Assembly: GCA_903882245.1 (NCBI GenBank)
Contig: CAIRWJ010000214.1
Span: 1-8,150 of the forward strand
Origin: an uncultured Microbacteriaceae bacterium
GTDB lineage: Bacteria; Actinomycetota; Actinomycetes; Actinomycetales; Microbacteriaceae
Direction: 5' to 3'
DNA length: 8,150 nucleotides
Below, piece after piece: positions 7,001 through 8,150 of the stretch. The first letter of the stretch is position 1; every line of letters begins with the position of its first letter. The position numbers and the translations under genes were made by a program. The notes below the pieces were generated by a model. The model saw only the letters and a program-made list of their open reading frames with translations, had not been told where the DNA came from and did no database searches.

Positions 7001-7855
7001 TTAGCTGTCTGTGTTTCCATCGGTGCCAGGAAGGTTCTGATTCGCGTTGTACTCGGGACCGAGTCGGCCGGTCATGTCCTGATCGCGAAGTTTCTGCATT
7101 TGCGCGTCGTATTCGGCCTGCGAAACAACCTTGACCGTGAACAACATGAGCGAGTGGTACTCACCACAGAGTTCAGCGCATTTTCCTCGGTAGGTTCCCT
7201 CTTTTTCGGGGGTGACGTACCAGTGGTTCGTCTTTCCGGGAATCATGTCTTTCTTGTACAAGAAATCAAGGATCCAGAACGAATGGTTAACATCGCGCGA
7301 CTCGATGCTGATTTCAATCGACTTGCCAACGGGCAAATAGAGAACAGGCAAGGTGTTGATGTCAATTGTCTTGTCTGGCTTTTCTCTCGCCTGGACACCC
7401 GAGAAATGTACGTCGTCCGAAAGGTAGTTGAAGTCCCATGCCCATCGCTTACCAAACACCTCAATCTTGACATCGGGGTTGGGGTTTACCTGTTCGATAA
7501 GCGCTTGGTCGCGAGCCGTGAAAGCAAAAAACCCGAGGACCAAAATCAGCGGAACGATGGTGAAGAACGTTTCAATCGGGGTGTTGTATCGGAGTTGGGA
7601 CGGGAGTCCCGTGTCAGTCTTACGTCGGCGGTAAGCGAGGGCTGCCCAGATGATGAGCCCCCAGGTGATCGCACCAACAACCAACAGCACGATCCATGAT
7701 GTCGACCACAAACCGATAATGCGCGACGTCTGATTTGTCACACCCGCTTCAGAGGGAAGAAATCCGCGAAGCTCTTGCGCCGTGCAACCCGTGAGCGTCA
7801 GTGCTGCAGCGATCGCGGCACTTGCTGCGATCAAGCGAAGAAAAATCTTGGGCAC
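7001..7855 (-). CDS. ctaC: Cytochrome c oxidase (aa3-type) subunit II, CuA lipoprotein
   Basis: CtaC holds the dinuclear CuA centre that receives electrons from QcrC and hands them to heme a. The 284-residue product starts at GTG 7855, six nt after GAGAGG. It has a lipoprotein signal with lipobox LTGC (Cys24 the lipidated residue), two spans (about 50-72 and 95-114) and an extracytoplasmic cupredoxin domain. All CuA ligands are present: His191 (VNHSFW), then Cys226, Glu228, Cys230, His234 and Met237 in the CAELCGEYHSLM segment. The aromatic patch RWAWDFNY (137-144) matches the electron-entry region. No cytochrome c domain is fused at the C-terminus, consistent with use of QcrC as donor. It is the first gene of ctaC-ctaD-ctaF, separated from erpA by a terminator and its own promoter region. 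Confidence 0.98.
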   Translation of the reverse strand: MPKIFLRLIAASAAIAAALTLTGCTAQELRGFLPSEAGVTNQTSRIIGLWSTSWIVLLVVGAITWGLIIWAALAYRRRKTDTGLPSQLRYNTPIETFFTIVPLILVLGFFAFTARDQALIEQVNPNPDVKIEVFGKRWAWDFNYLSDDVHFSGVQAREKPDKTIDINTLPVLYLPVGKSIEISIESRDVNHSFWILDFLYKKDMIPGKTNHWYVTPEKEGTYRGKCAELCGEYHSLMLFTVKVVSQAEYDAQMQKLRDQDMTGRLGPEYNANQNLPGTDGNTDS

Positions 7856-7861
7856 TGGGAA

Positions 7862-7895
7862 CCTCTCACATACGTGTTGCTGTGTTTGTAGTCTA
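7862..7895 (-). promoter_or_regulatory. ctaC leader: putative -10 and ribosome binding site
   Basis: On the minus strand TAGACT (7890-7895) fits TANNNT and would give a leader of about 28 nt. GAGAGG (7862-7867) is a good ribosome binding site 6 nt before GTG 7855. The -35 region (around 7913-7918, CAAAAC) is a poor match and falls in an inverted repeat. Unlike trpD and the small gene, ctaC appears to have a normal leader. Confidence 0.42.
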
Positions 7896-7913
7896 CGACA
7901 TTCCCCGGCGCTG

Positions 7914-7935
7914 TTTTGCGCATTTGGCGCGAAAA
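7914..7935. repeat. Imperfect inverted repeat upstream of ctaC
   Basis: TTTTGCGC (7914-7921), a 5-nt ATTTG centre, then GCGC-G-AAAA (7927-7935): two arms pairing apart from one extra base. It lies between the erpA terminator and the putative ctaC -10, at -35 distance, so it could be an operator. It also carries two of the CGCRAAAA words found before ctaE. Confidence 0.4.
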
Positions 7936-7966
7936 AACCGCGAAAATCTAGGGATTTTGCGCGGTT
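7932..7966 (-). terminator. Intrinsic terminator of erpA
   Basis: On the minus strand, 18 nt after the erpA stop, AACCGC and AAAATC pair with GATTTT and GCGGTT, with a small internal mismatch and a 4-nt loop (7949-7952). The 3' arm runs into a TTTTTT tract (7932-7937). This has the form of a rho-independent terminator and would separate erpA from ctaC transcription. Confidence 0.75.
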
Positions 7967-7984
7967 GTTTCTGCTCGATGGAGG

Positions 7985-8150
7985 TTAGTTGAACGAGTCT
8001 CCGCAGGCGCACGTGCTGGCCGCGTTGGGGTTGTTGATCTGGAAGCCCGAAGAGTGGAGCGTGTCTTCGTAGTCGATCGATGCGCCGTCGAGATACGGTG
8101 CACTCTTTTTGTCAACCACAACTTCGACGCCATCAAATGCAACGATTGCA
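7985..8150 (-). CDS. erpA: Iron-sulfur cluster insertion protein, HesB/IscA family, C-terminal part (5' end outside window)
   Basis: This is an A-type carrier that delivers Fe-S clusters to target proteins in the cytosol. The last 55 codons are visible, ending at TAA 7985-7987. The segment reads [20 protein letters not shown], then [16 protein letters not shown] and the ending [10 protein letters not shown]. The family's C-terminal CxC cluster ligands are the two cysteines of TCACG; the first conserved cysteine would lie upstream, outside the window. The GASIDY and GFQINNPNA segments are diagnostic of the ErpA/IscA group. erpA is also near ctaC in mycobacteria. An intrinsic terminator follows, so it is probably a separate unit from ctaC. 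A role in maturing the Rieske protein QcrA is plausible but inferred from position. Confidence 0.94.
   Translation of the reverse strand, partial: AIVAFDGVEVVVDKKSAPYLDGASIDYEDTLHSSGFQINNPNAASTCACGDSFN

Noticed and set aside
7100..7699. Plus-strand open frame of 199 residues
   Set aside because: Antisense to ctaC, which carries all CuA ligands; the long frame is a by-product of ctaC codon usage.
7856..7863. GGGAAC as a SigC-type -35 for the oxidase genes, as known in Corynebacterium
   Set aside because: It is on the plus strand, in the wrong orientation for ctaC, and has no matching -10.
7948..8142. Minus-strand open frame of 64 residues at the right edge
   Set aside because: It overlaps erpA in another frame; the erpA frame has the diagnostic IscA-family ending and a terminator right after its stop.

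Overview
The window is a conserved actinobacterial respiratory locus. It encodes the cytochrome bc1 complex (QcrCAB) and the aa3-type cytochrome c oxidase (CtaC, CtaD, CtaE, CtaF), which together form the bc1-aa3 supercomplex. Several signs point to Actinobacteria: a diheme QcrC, a three-helix Rieske protein, a QcrB with a long C-terminal tail, the actinobacteria-specific subunit CtaF, and the flanking trpD and erpA genes. The same neighbourhood (trpD / ctaE-qcrCAB / ctaF-ctaC ... erpA) is known from Mycobacterium. Base composition looks moderate for the phylum (roughly mid-50s % GC by eye, not computed). With ctaD sitting between ctaC and ctaF, this fits a small-genome Microbacteriaceae-like lineage, but that placement is inference.

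Layout. (1) 1-329, minus: the 5' part of trpD, running off the left edge. (2) 330-443: a divergent promoter region holding repeated CGCRAAAA words. (3) 444-4531, plus: ctaE-qcrC-qcrA-qcrB, tightly spaced, with qcrA and qcrB overlapping as ATGA. (4) 4528-4812, minus: a 94-residue cysteine-containing single-span membrane protein of unknown function, whose stop overlaps the qcrB stop tail to tail. (5) 4884-7855, minus: ctaC-ctaD-ctaF, with 9 nt between ctaC and ctaD and the ctaF ribosome binding site overlapping the ctaD stop. (6) 7856-7984: ctaC promoter/operator region and an intrinsic terminator for the upstream gene. (7) 7985-8150, minus: the 3' end of erpA, running off the right edge.

How the genes work together. 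QcrB oxidises menaquinol. One electron passes through the Rieske protein QcrA to the diheme QcrC, then straight to CuA of CtaC and on to heme a and the heme a3-CuB site of CtaD, where oxygen is reduced. CtaE and CtaF are structural subunits. All the catalytic metal and heme ligands I looked for are present, so the complex looks functional. ErpA supplies Fe-S clusters and could serve QcrA.

I see no mobile element, CRISPR array, phage gene, tRNA or rRNA, and no clearly new multi-gene system. The points most worth a second look are the small unknown membrane protein, the clustered CGCRAAAA words in front of both transcription units, and start sites whose arrangement suggests leaderless mRNAs.
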